Shown one piece after another: positions 18,680 to 27,493 of a stretch of DNA of 64,000 nucleotides. Position 1 is the stretch's first letter. Each line of letters starts with the position of its first letter. Both the position numbers and the translations under genes were made by a program. The notes beneath the pieces were generated by a model. It had not been told where the DNA came from, made no database searches, and saw only the letters and a list, made by a program, of their open reading frames with translations. Source of the DNA: Clostridium sp. D33t1_170424_F3 (GTDB lineage Bacteria > Bacillota > Clostridia > Oscillospirales > Acutalibacteraceae); contig NZ_JADPEG010000019.1 of the NCBI RefSeq assembly GCF_015667585.1, forward strand, positions 1 to 64,000, written 5' to 3'.

Positions 18680-21600
18680 ATGAAAAAGATGCATCGATCG
18701 ATTTTATCGCTTCTTTTGACCCTGACCATGCTGTGCAGCGTCTGTACAAGCGCGTTTGCAGCCACAGCGGAACCGGTCCAGGCAGAAGCGGGGGACGGCA
18801 TCGTCCAGATTGAAAACGGTCCGATCCAGGGCGTCCCGTCCGACACGGAGGGCGTTACAGTATTCAAAGGCGTTCCGTTTGCACAGCCCCCGGTGGGCGA
18901 CCTGCGCTGGAAAGCGCCGCAGGACCTGGAAGAAACCTGGACAGACGTGCGCGTCTGCGACGAGTGGGGCAACCAGGCAATGCAGCCCGAGAATCTGAAC
19001 CCTGTCGGAGAGTTCTGGGGCGATGAGTTCTATTTTGACGAAGACTACAATCCGGAGATCAGCGAAGACTGTCTCTATTTAAATGTGTATAAGCCCGAAA
19101 ACGCGGACGTCGAGGACCTGCCCGTCATGGTGTGGATCCACGGCGGCGGTTACGACCACGGAAATGCTTCCGAGATGGAGTTCAACGCCTCCAAGCTGGC
19201 GGCGAAGGGCATCATCGTGGTGTGCATCCAGTACCGCGTCAACGTGTTCGGCTTCCTGGCACTGCCGGAGCTGAGCGAGGAAAACAACGGCGTTTCCGGC
19301 AACTACGGTACGCTGGACCAGGTCAAGGCGCTGGAATGGGTCAGCCAGAACATCGAAGCCTTTGGCGGAGATAAAGATAACGTGACCATCTGCGGCCAGT
19401 CCGCGGGCGCGATGTCCGTGACGGCCCTGCTTTCCACCCCGTTGACCAAGGGCCTTTACAACCGCGCGATCATCCAGAGCGGATTCAGCGGCTATGCGGC
19501 CCCGGGCAGCTATACCACGCTGGAAAAGAAAGAGGAGACCTGCCAGGCGGCGATTGAAAAGGCGTTTGGCGAAGGCGCCACGCTGGAAAAACTGCGCGCG
19601 ATGGATGCGAAGGAGTTTATGGATTCCGGCGTTTACAGCGCCCTGAAGAGCGCGGCCGGCAGCAACACGCTGGACGGCTATGTGTTTACCGAAGAATCCA
19701 TCGACCTGACAAGGGACGGCGCGCTGGACGGCATCGACGTGATGATCGGCGGCACGGCGGACGAGTACACCTCCCTCGCGGGCAATCCGGACGGGGAGAT
19801 GGATATTGAAGCGTTCCATGCTTCCAAAGAAAAACAGTACGGCGATCTTTACAACCGCAGCATCTATAACCCGCGGACAGAAAAAGAAGCATACCGCCTG
19901 AACTTCCGCGCCATCAGCGACGGAAGCCTGGCAAAATACCGCATTTCCGCGGAATATGGCAAGACGCATAACGAAGACCACAACGCGTATGTTTATTACT
20001 TCGATCACGACCTAGCCCCGCACGATCCGGAAATCGTGGGCGGCCGCGACGAGGATTTCTACGGTTCGTTCCATTCCAGCGAGCTGTGGTTTATGTTTAA
20101 CTCCATGCGCGACGGCGTGGAAGGCCAGCGCCTGTGGACGGAAGACGACCACTATCTGGCGGATACGATGTCCTCCTACTGGGCGAACTTTGTGAAGACC
20201 GGCGACCCGAACGGCGAAGGCCTGCCCAGCTGGGAAGAGTGCACCTCCGATACGGACGGCGCGTTCATGCACTTTAAGGATACGGAAGACGGCGCGGCGG
20301 CGGTCTGCACGACCAGGAGCGATTTCCCGGCCCGCGACCGTTTAATGATGAAGTTCAATATGAACTCCCTCGGCCTGACGGAAAACGACCTGCTTCTGCC
20401 GTATGCGATCCCGTTCGGCGACGTTCCGGCGGAATTGGTGACAGAGGTCCAGGAGGAAGGCCAGCGCGTGGTAGAAGTCAACCTGACCTACGACGGCGCG
20501 GTCGATCCGGACAGCGTTTCCCAAAACGACTATAAAGTCAAGGCGTCCCTGACCTACGGCGACGGCAAGAGCGATATGGACGGCTACCGCACCATCACGG
20601 ATGTAACGGTCAACGGGAACGTCGTTACGCTCAAGCTTGACCCGGACGACGCGGCGGCAACCACCAGTTTCTACAACGGCACCACCAACGTGTACGACAT
20701 TTCCTATCTGATCACCCAGAAGGGCGAGATCGAGACGGACAACGGCACGGTGGAGCCGGCAAAGTACCGCAGCACAAAGATTACCAATCAGATTGTGGAC
20801 GATTTCCAGAGCGGAAGCGTCAGCAATGAAAAAGGCAAGACCATCAACTTCAAATACTACGATCCGATTGCATCCGCGGATGCGGCAGCGGACGGCAGCT
20901 ATCCGCTGATCCTGTTCCTGCACGGCAGCGGCGAGAGCGGCAGCAACAACCTGTCCCAGATCATCGCCAACAAGGGCGCCGTCTCCTGGGTGGAGCCGGA
21001 CCGTGTGGCGCAGAATCCGGTCTATGTCCTGGCCCCGCAGTGCCCGACGGCGCGCGAAGGCTGGATCAATCAGGACAACCAGGACCTGGTCATCAAAATG
21101 GTGGACGAATTTGCGGCGACCCATAATGTGGATACCAGCCGCATCTATATTCAGGGCCTGTCCATGGGCGGTATCGGCACCTGGAAGATGATTCTGGATT
21201 ACCCGACCAAGTTCGCGGCGGCGATCCCGATCTGCGGACGCGTTCCCAGCGGCAGCGATTACAACTACTTTACCGACAACAACGGCGCGGCGTTTGACGC
21301 GCTGGCGGAGTTCCCGATCTGGGTGGCGCACGCGGAGAACGACCCGTCCGTCAATATCGCGGGTTCCAGAGAGGCGGTTGCGGCGCTGAAGGCGCATGGC
21401 AACACCTCGGTCAAATTCTATGAGTATCTGCCGGGCGCAATCGTCCCGAACGCGCACCACAGCTGGAAAGCGGTCTATGAAGACCAGGAAATCTACAACT
21501 GGCTGTTCGAGCAGAATACAGCGAGAAACCACAACCCGGAACACCCCCTGAAGACCCAGTACACCACATGGGAATACGAAGGGGTACAAGCGATCCTGGA

Positions 21601-24600
21601 CTACGACGTGGACCCGATGTGGGTCTTGACCAACGGCGACCGTGCGGTTCTCATTGATACCGGCATGGGAAAAGGCGACTTGTATGGCAAACTGAAATCC
21701 ATTCTCCCGGACAGCGTCAAGAAGATCGACGTCCTGCTTACGCACCGTCACGGCGACCATATCGGACAAATTGCAGATTTCCAGAACCGCGACGACGTTG
21801 AGCACGTATATATCGGTGCGGCGGACGCGGAAACAGTGATTCCCCGCATGGGAGACGATGCGGACAAGGTTGTCCCGGTCAACGACGGCGATAAGATCCC
21901 GTTTGGCAATAAGTCCTTCACGGTAATCGACGTCCCGGGCCATACCACAGGTTCGGTTGTATACCTCCTGGAAGATAAACTGTTCACAGGCGACGCGATC
22001 GGCACCGGCTATGTCTGGATGCAGATCGGGGACCGCTCCATCGAAGAGTATGTCGATTCCCTGCAGCACCTGAACGACGCGATCGGCGACCGCGACCTGA
22101 CCGTCTACGGCGGCCATACACAGTACCGCGGTAAAATGACCGATCAGTATGTGCGCGACATTCTCGAATGTGCAAAGGGCATCGTGGACGGCACCATCGA
22201 GACCAAGCAGTATCTGCGCGGCAGCGTGCGCGACGCAAGACAGGCGACCTACGGCACGGCCTCCATTGCCTATCGCCCCGATTGGGTCCGGAAGGACAGC
22301 ATCTGGGCGGACCTGACCACGGAAGTGTTCGACGACGGACAGAAGGTCGTTTCCGCGACCATCACCTATCCGAGCGAGCTTGACGCGGCAAAGGCAAGCC
22401 AGATTGCAAGATCCGCATTCCAGGTCGAGGCGCGCCTCACAGCGGGCACAGAATCCTTCAATAACGTCGGCATGCGGACCATTTCCGACGTTAAAGTCAA
22501 CGGCAAGACGATCACCCTGACCTTTGACCAGAACGACGGAATGGGAGCCACCAGCTACTTTGATTATATGAGCTTCCAGACCTCCATGTACGACCTGGCC
22601 TATACCATCCGCCAGACAAAAGACCTGCCGCTTGCGAACGGCGACACCGCCAAGGCGGCGACATGCAAGCAGCGCTCCGTCAAGAATCTGGTTGTGGACG
22701 ACTTCCAGACGGCGAGCGTCAGCGACGGCACAATGACCATCCCATACCGCTATTATGACCCGGTTGCGGTCAACAAGGTGGACGACGAGGGCGAATACCC
22801 GCTGATCCTGTTCCTGCACGGCGCGGGCGAATCCGGCACAAACAACAACGCACAGCTGATCGCCAACAAGGGCGCGGTCGCCTGGGCGGAAGCAGACCGC
22901 ATCGCACAGAATCCGTGCTATATCCTGGCGCCGCAGAGCCCCGGCTTCTCCGTCGGCGGCTGGCAGGGCGAAGGAATGCCCCAGCTGCTGATGAAGATGA
23001 TCGAGGACTTCGCCAAGGCGCATCCGCAGGTGGATATGGACCGCATCTATATTGAAGGCATGTCCATGGGCGGCATGGGAACCTGGAACATGATCCTGAC
23101 CTATCCGGACTTCTTCGCGGCGGCGATCCCGATCTGCGGCATGGTCAACGATTCTGTCTATGAGACAGACAACGGCGCGGCGTTTGACGCGCTGGCGAAC
23201 CTGCCCATCTGGGTGGCGCACGCGGAAAACGACACCACGGTCAACGTCTCCGGTTCGCAGAAGGCGGTTGCGGCGCTGAAGGCGCACGGCAACACCTCCG
23301 TCAAATATTATGAGTACCTCGAAGGCTCCATCACTCCCGACCCGCACCACAGCTGGAAGGCCGTGTACGCGGACCAGGAAATCTACAACTGGCTGTTTGA
23401 ACAGAATAAAGCCAGAACCGATTACGGCAAGATCAACCCGAAGACCCTGTATACGCTCAAGGATTACGGCGATGGCGTACAGGCAATCTGGGACTACGAT
23501 GTAGACCCGATGTATGTCATGGTCAACGGAGACCGTGCAGTGCTCATCGATACCGGCATGGGCGCTGGAAACCTTTACGATACCATGAAAGCCATGCTGC
23601 CGGAGAGCGTTAAGAAAATTGATGTTCTGATTTCGCATGGACACGGCGACCATACTGGACAGGCGTACGATTTTGCAGAGCGTGAGGACGTGGAACATAT
23701 CTATGTCGGCACGCGCGATGAAGCGACTCTGAAGTCTGCCTTGACAAGAAGAGGAAAAGACACCTCTAAAGTTACGCCGGTCAACGACGGCGATAAGATT
23801 CCGTTTGGTGGCAAATCGTTCCAGGTCATTGACATCTATGGTCATACGGCAGGCTCGGTTGCCTTCCTGATTGACGACAAGCTCTTCACCAGCGACGCGA
23901 TCGGCTCCGGTTACGTCTGGATGCAGATCGGCGTGTGCTCCATCGAAGAATATGTCGATTCCCTGCAGCACCTGAACGATGCAGTTGCCGGTATGGACCT
24001 GACGGTCTACGGCGGCCATGCACAGTTCCGCGGCACCATGACCGACCAGTATGTCCGCGACATCCTCGCATGCGCGAAGGGCATTGTGGACGGATCCATC
24101 GTTGGCACACAGTACCTGCGCGGCAATGTGCGCGACGCGAAGGTTGCAACCTATGGAACCGCTTCCATCGTTTATGACCCGCGCCGCATCCTCAAGGACG
24201 GCATCGGCGCGGAGCTCACCACCGAGGTGAAGGACGACGGCCAGAAGGTCATCCAGGCTTCCATCACATATGAGAATGAGATCGATCCGGTTTCCGTTTC
24301 CAAGGCAACCTATCAGGTGCAGGCGACGCTGTCTGCAAGCAATCCGAAGTTCGATCAGATCGGCCTGCGCACCGTGACGGACGTCAAGGTGGACGGCAAG
24401 ACCGTGACCATCACACTGGATCCGGCGGATGAAGAGGCGGTTACCAGTTATTACGACGGCAAGGTGACCAGCACATACAACCTCTCCTACAAGGTATCCC
24501 AGCTCACCGACATCAAGACGGCGGGCGGTGAAATCGTTCCGCGCGACGCGTTCCTGAGCAATTCCGTCAAGAATCTGGTTGTGGACGACTTCCAGAGCGG

Positions 24601-26644
24601 AAAGGTGACCAATGAGAGCGGCAAAACCATCAATTACCGCTATTTCGACCCGATTAAGTCCGCAGGCGTGGACAAGGACGGCAAATATCCGCTGGTCCTG
24701 TTCCTGCATGGCAGCGGCGAAAGCGGCAGCAACAACCTGTCCCACCTGATCGCCAACAAGGGCGCGGTCGCCTGGGCAGAGCGCACAGATATGAATCCGA
24801 CCTATGTATTGGCCCCGCAGTGCCCGACCGCAAGCGAAGGCTGGGTCAATGAAGCAAATGAAGCGCTCGTGATGCAGATGCTGGATGAATTCATCAAGGC
24901 AAACGCGGACACGATCGATACCAGCCGCATCTACATCCAGGGCTTGTCCATGGGCGGCATCGGCACTTGGAAGATCATCCTCGACCATCCGGACATGTTC
25001 GCGGCGGCGATGCCGATCTGCGGCAGAATTCCGAACGAATACTACGGCGACAAGGCGGAGCAGCTCAAGGGCATTATCAACATGCCAATCTGGGCGTTCC
25101 ATGCGGCGGACGACGACAGCGTCAATATCGAAGGCACCCGCCAGGCGGTTGCAGCGCTGAAGGCCGCCGGCAGCAAGTGCGTCAAGTTTGAAGAGTTCAC
25201 AGCGGGTTCCATCATCCCGTCTCACCACGTGTGGAAATACGTGTACAGCACTGGTACCCCGTATAACTGGCTCTTTGACCAGACGCTCGAAAGAAGCGAA
25301 AACCATACGATCAACCCGTCCATGAACTATGTCCATGAGACCGTCGAACCGGGCGTCAGCGTCATCAGAGACTATGAGCTGGGCCAGATCTGGGTCCTTG
25401 AGCAGGGCGACAAGGCGGTTGTGATCGACACCGGCATGGGCGCCGGCAATCTCTACGACTACATTGTCAACGAAGTCCTGGTAAACAAGAACGCGGACAT
25501 CGACGTAATCCTCACGCACAACCACGGCGATCACATCGGCTGTCTCGACGATTTTGTCGGACACGACCAGGTCAAGAATGTTTATGCCGGAGAAGGCGAC
25601 GAAGCTTCTATCATCAGGAAGATGGGCGCGGATGCCGGCAAGGTCAAAGTTGTGAAAGACGGCGACAAGATTGCCTTTGGCAGCGAGACAATGGAAGTGC
25701 TGGCGCTCCCGGGCCATACCGCCGGCTCCATTCTTCTTCTGCATGGTGACGACCTGTATACCGGCGACGCAGTCGGTTCCGGCGACCTGTGGATGCAGAT
25801 TGGCATGTGCTCGATCCAGACCTATATTCAGAATTTGAATAAGGTTCTTGACAAGCTGGGAGACCAGAAGCTGAATGTGCGCACCGGCCACGCGGAATAT
25901 CTGGAGCCCTTCACAGAAGAATATCTCCAGGAAATCATGAAGTGCGCGGAAGGCATCGTGGACGGCTCCATTACCCCGACAATCTATACGAGAAGAGATG
26001 CAAGCTATGCGACCTATGGCAGAGCAAACATCGTTTACTTCCCGTATCAGGTTATGGACGCGGATGTGACCGGCCTGAATGCGGCGATTCAGGATGCGGA
26101 ATCCCGCAGCTCCAGCAAGTATACTAGCGATTCCTGGGCGAAGCTGGCGGCAGCCGTCGCAGCGGCGAAGGCACTGCCCGCAACAGCCACACAGAATAAG
26201 GTAGACGCAGCCGAGCAGGCCATTAAAGACGCCATCATGGCGCTGGTTCCGAAGACCACTTCCAGCTCCTCCGGAGGCGGCTCCAAGACCGTGTATGTCT
26301 ATGAGAATGGCAGCTCCTATGGCAGCGATGGCATTGTGGGGACCACGCCGGGCGCCGGCACAGGAACCACAGCCGCCAGCGTGAAGTCCGATACCACACT
26401 GCCGTTTACTGTCCAGCGCGGCCAGGCGTACTGCTTCAAGATGACCGTTCTCAATGGCAACGGCGTAGCGCCGAGCTTCACCGTCGGTAACGGCGGCGTC
26501 TTCAAGACCCAGTTTGTCACCCAGATCGGCAACGATTATTACTTCCGTATTTGGGCGATCGGCAACGCAGGCCAGTCCACAGGCGTATATACCCAGCTGC
26601 CCGGACAGGCGGCCGTGCAGCATTGCACCGTGGCAGTCGCGTAA
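18680..26644 (+). CDS. Giant secreted multi-esterase with three tandem esterase/metallo-beta-lactamase modules
   Basis: A secreted protein of 2,654 residues. Order: signal peptide (1-27, cleavage after AFA); type-B carboxylesterase (about 35-570) with oxyanion motif H154-GGG, nucleophile S241 in GQSAG, E362 and H465; then three modules at 584-1209, 1210-1843 and 1844-2457. Each module has an EstA-type Ig-like domain, an alpha/beta-hydrolase with GLSMGG or GMSMGG (S828, S1462, S2090) and a metallo-beta-lactamase fold with HxHGDH (1022, 1653, 2280) plus the later GHT, GDA/SDA and GH motifs. A FIVAR-like helix pair (about 2463-2524), a Ser/Gly linker and a C-terminal beta domain follow. AAGGAGAG precedes the ATG. 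No LPXTG or SLH anchor is seen. Substrate unknown; acyl-ester or lactone hydrolysis on outside glycans or phenolics is inference. Confidence 0.9.
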   Translation: MKKMHRSILSLLLTLTMLCSVCTSAFAATAEPVQAEAGDGIVQIENGPIQGVPSDTEGVTVFKGVPFAQPPVGDLRWKAPQDLEETWTDVRVCDEWGNQAMQPENLNPVGEFWGDEFYFDEDYNPEISEDCLYLNVYKPENADVEDLPVMVWIHGGGYDHGNASEMEFNASKLAAKGIIVVCIQYRVNVFGFLALPELSEENNGVSGNYGTLDQVKALEWVSQNIEAFGGDKDNVTICGQSAGAMSVTALLSTPLTKGLYNRAIIQSGFSGYAAPGSYTTLEKKEETCQAAIEKAFGEGATLEKLRAMDAKEFMDSGVYSALKSAAGSNTLDGYVFTEESIDLTRDGALDGIDVMIGGTADEYTSLAGNPDGEMDIEAFHASKEKQYGDLYNRSIYNPRTEKEAYRLNFRAISDGSLAKYRISAEYGKTHNEDHNAYVYYFDHDLAPHDPEIVGGRDEDFYGSFHSSELWFMFNSMRDGVEGQRLWTEDDHYLADTMSSYWANFVKTGDPNGEGLPSWEECTSDTDGAFMHFKDTEDGAAAVCTTRSDFPARDRLMMKFNMNSLGLTENDLLLPYAIPFGDVPAELVTEVQEEGQRVVEVNLTYDGAVDPDSVSQNDYKVKASLTYGDGKSDMDGYRTITDVTVNGNVVTLKLDPDDAAATTSFYNGTTNVYDISYLITQKGEIETDNGTVEPAKYRSTKITNQIVDDFQSGSVSNEKGKTINFKYYDPIASADAAADGSYPLILFLHGSGESGSNNLSQIIANKGAVSWVEPDRVAQNPVYVLAPQCPTAREGWINQDNQDLVIKMVDEFAATHNVDTSRIYIQGLSMGGIGTWKMILDYPTKFAAAIPICGRVPSGSDYNYFTDNNGAAFDALAEFPIWVAHAENDPSVNIAGSREAVAALKAHGNTSVKFYEYLPGAIVPNAHHSWKAVYEDQEIYNWLFEQNTARNHNPEHPLKTQYTTWEYEGVQAILDYDVDPMWVLTNGDRAVLIDTGMGKGDLYGKLKSILPDSVKKIDVLLTHRHGDHIGQIADFQNRDDVEHVYIGAADAETVIPRMGDDADKVVPVNDGDKIPFGNKSFTVIDVPGHTTGSVVYLLEDKLFTGDAIGTGYVWMQIGDRSIEEYVDSLQHLNDAIGDRDLTVYGGHTQYRGKMTDQYVRDILECAKGIVDGTIETKQYLRGSVRDARQATYGTASIAYRPDWVRKDSIWADLTTEVFDDGQKVVSATITYPSELDAAKASQIARSAFQVEARLTAGTESFNNVGMRTISDVKVNGKTITLTFDQNDGMGATSYFDYMSFQTSMYDLAYTIRQTKDLPLANGDTAKAATCKQRSVKNLVVDDFQTASVSDGTMTIPYRYYDPVAVNKVDDEGEYPLILFLHGAGESGTNNNAQLIANKGAVAWAEADRIAQNPCYILAPQSPGFSVGGWQGEGMPQLLMKMIEDFAKAHPQVDMDRIYIEGMSMGGMGTWNMILTYPDFFAAAIPICGMVNDSVYETDNGAAFDALANLPIWVAHAENDTTVNVSGSQKAVAALKAHGNTSVKYYEYLEGSITPDPHHSWKAVYADQEIYNWLFEQNKARTDYGKINPKTLYTLKDYGDGVQAIWDYDVDPMYVMVNGDRAVLIDTGMGAGNLYDTMKAMLPESVKKIDVLISHGHGDHTGQAYDFAEREDVEHIYVGTRDEATLKSALTRRGKDTSKVTPVNDGDKIPFGGKSFQVIDIYGHTAGSVAFLIDDKLFTSDAIGSGYVWMQIGVCSIEEYVDSLQHLNDAVAGMDLTVYGGHAQFRGTMTDQYVRDILACAKGIVDGSIVGTQYLRGNVRDAKVATYGTASIVYDPRRILKDGIGAELTTEVKDDGQKVIQASITYENEIDPVSVSKATYQVQATLSASNPKFDQIGLRTVTDVKVDGKTVTITLDPADEEAVTSYYDGKVTSTYNLSYKVSQLTDIKTAGGEIVPRDAFLSNSVKNLVVDDFQSGKVTNESGKTINYRYFDPIKSAGVDKDGKYPLVLFLHGSGESGSNNLSHLIANKGAVAWAERTDMNPTYVLAPQCPTASEGWVNEANEALVMQMLDEFIKANADTIDTSRIYIQGLSMGGIGTWKIILDHPDMFAAAMPICGRIPNEYYGDKAEQLKGIINMPIWAFHAADDDSVNIEGTRQAVAALKAAGSKCVKFEEFTAGSIIPSHHVWKYVYSTGTPYNWLFDQTLERSENHTINPSMNYVHETVEPGVSVIRDYELGQIWVLEQGDKAVVIDTGMGAGNLYDYIVNEVLVNKNADIDVILTHNHGDHIGCLDDFVGHDQVKNVYAGEGDEASIIRKMGADAGKVKVVKDGDKIAFGSETMEVLALPGHTAGSILLLHGDDLYTGDAVGSGDLWMQIGMCSIQTYIQNLNKVLDKLGDQKLNVRTGHAEYLEPFTEEYLQEIMKCAEGIVDGSITPTIYTRRDASYATYGRANIVYFPYQVMDADVTGLNAAIQDAESRSSSKYTSDSWAKLAAAVAAAKALPATATQNKVDAAEQAIKDAIMALVPKTTSSSSGGGSKTVYVYENGSSYGSDGIVGTTPGAGTGTTAASVKSDTTLPFTVQRGQAYCFKMTVLNGNGVAPSFTVGNGGVFKTQFVTQIGNDYYFRIWAIGNAGQSTGVYTQLPGQAAVQHCTVAVA

Positions 26645-26687
26645 AATGAGTCTCGCAGTAAGCGCGTCCCGGCCGGAAGCCTCTGGT

Positions 26688-26726
26688 CAGGCGGCCGCGC
26701 GGCACTGTACCACAGCAATCGCATAA
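26688..26726 (+). pseudogene. Relic of a second copy of the giant gene's 3' end
   Basis: The 39 bases ending at 26726 match the last 39 bases of the giant gene (26606-26644) at 30 positions and, translated, give QAAARHCTTAIA-stop against QAAVQHCTVAVA-stop. Differences are mostly synonymous or conservative, so this was once coding. It is out of frame with the intact gene and has no start, hence a remnant of a deleted paralogue or tandem duplicate. Confidence 0.65.
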
Positions 26727-26744
26727 GATTCATCAGAAAACCCG

Positions 26745-26786
26745 CAGCGGGCCTTCCGGAGATAAGCGCCCGGAAAAGGCCCGCTG
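26745..26786 (+). terminator. GC-rich hairpin after the giant gene
   Basis: CAGCGGGCCTTCCGG pairs, with one bulge, with CCGGAAAAGGCCCGCTG. There is no T run after it, so it may act as an mRNA 3' stabiliser or weak terminator. Confidence 0.5.
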
Positions 26787-26868
26787 GACAGGGCGGCAAT
26801 TCCGTTCTTCATTCATAAACGAGTGTAACATATTTCTTTTTCATCTTCCTTTTAAACCCTTTAGCAGG

Positions 26869-26902
26869 AGAGGCCGCGGAACGCACCGCGGCCTCTTTCT
26901 TT
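26869..26902 (+). terminator. Rho-independent terminator upstream of tRNA-Arg
   Basis: AGAGGCCGCGG (26869-26879) pairs with CCGCGGCCTCT (26886-26896), followed by TTCTTT. It probably ends any transcript coming from the giant gene. Confidence 0.8.
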
Positions 26903-26952
26903 GTCTGTTTACAGATAAGTGAAAAATATCCCTTCTTTTCTGGAAACAGTGA

Positions 26953-26981
26953 TTGAAATTTTAAAACGGTCGTGCTATAAT
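26953..26981 (+). promoter_or_regulatory. Promoter of the tRNA-Arg gene
   Basis: TTGAAA (26953-26958) and TATAAT (26976-26981) are 17 bp apart, and the -10 box ends 19 bp before the tRNA. This is a near-consensus sigma-A promoter. Confidence 0.85.
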
Positions 26982-27000
26982 CATACTTGCTTTTATATAC

Positions 27001-27077
27001 CCGCCCGTGGCGAAGCTGGATATCGCAGCAGATTCCGATTCTGAAGGCCGGGGGTTCGAATCCCTCCGGGCGGGCCA
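27001..27077 (+). tRNA. tRNA-Arg (anticodon CCG)
   Basis: A cloverleaf can be drawn by hand: acceptor arm CCGCCCG/CGGGCGG, D stem GCGA/TCGC, anticodon loop TTCCGAT with anticodon CCG at 27035-27037, T arm with TTCGAAT loop, and an encoded CCA at 27075-27077. The base of the anticodon stem is a G-A mismatch. It reads CGG codons. Its 3' end is the left half of a 66-bp duplication. Confidence 0.9.
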
Positions 27078-27124
27078 CAAGATCCCCGTTGTGCGCGGTG
27101 CACAGCAGTTGTTTGATCGGTTTG
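27059..27124 (+). repeat. Left copy of a 66-bp direct repeat overlapping the tRNA-Arg 3' end
   Basis: Starts in the T arm of the tRNA and extends 47 bp past CCA. It differs at one base from the copy at 27280-27345. The arrangement is that of attachment-site duplications at tRNA genes, but only 155 bp separate the copies. Confidence 0.85.
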
Positions 27125-27279
27125 ACCCTCCTGTGGAGCACAAGGAGGGATTTGAACCCGAAAGGGTCCGAGCGTAAGGAAAAGGTGCCAGTGGCACGTT
27201 TTCAGCGAGGAGCAGCGCAGCCCGGTACCGGCGCATCAAGCGCGGGTGGGCAAGCTGGCAGGGCGCAGGGCGTCCGGTA
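27125..27279. other. Segment enclosed by the tRNA-Arg repeats
   Basis: This 155-bp segment holds no credible gene. Near its start, read on the minus strand, GGGTTCAAATCCCTCC looks like a tRNA T arm, but no complete cloverleaf can be drawn. It may be the residue of an excised element or of a rearranged tRNA cluster. Confidence 0.35.
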
Positions 27280-27345
27280 AATCCCTCCGGGCGGGCCACA
27301 AGATCCCCGCTGTGCGCGGTGCACAGCAGTTGTTTGATCGGTTTG
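27280..27345 (+). repeat. Right copy of the 66-bp tRNA-Arg repeat
   Basis: Matches 27059-27124 at 65 of 66 positions (C for T in the CCGCTGTG segment). It carries the tRNA T-arm 3' side, acceptor 3' strand and CCA without the rest of a tRNA, so it is not a functional tRNA gene. Confidence 0.85.
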
Positions 27346-27493
27346 TTTCCTTGCAGAGCGCAAGAGAGGGCCGAGCGTGTTATTTCGATCATATTGGGAA
27401 CCATATTCCGGGGCGGCGGAACGCGCCGCCGCAGTCAAAACGTCCTTTCCTGTACCGGGAGAGGGCATTTTTGTATTGGAAGGGGAATTTTCA

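Noticed and set aside
20342-26623. A 2,093-codon open frame on the minus strand opposite the giant esterase gene
   Set aside because: It lacks a ribosome site, has no recognisable domain and mirrors the codon phase of the plus-strand gene, whose GC-rich third positions remove stops from the antisense frame. The plus strand has complete catalytic motifs.
26745-26786. Hairpin after the giant gene as a full rho-independent terminator
   Set aside because: It has a strong stem but no T run; it was kept only as a low-confidence hairpin, and the hairpin at 26869 is the better terminator.
27125-27279. Possible second tRNA on the minus strand
   Set aside because: Only a T-arm-like segment can be drawn; acceptor, D and anticodon arms are missing.
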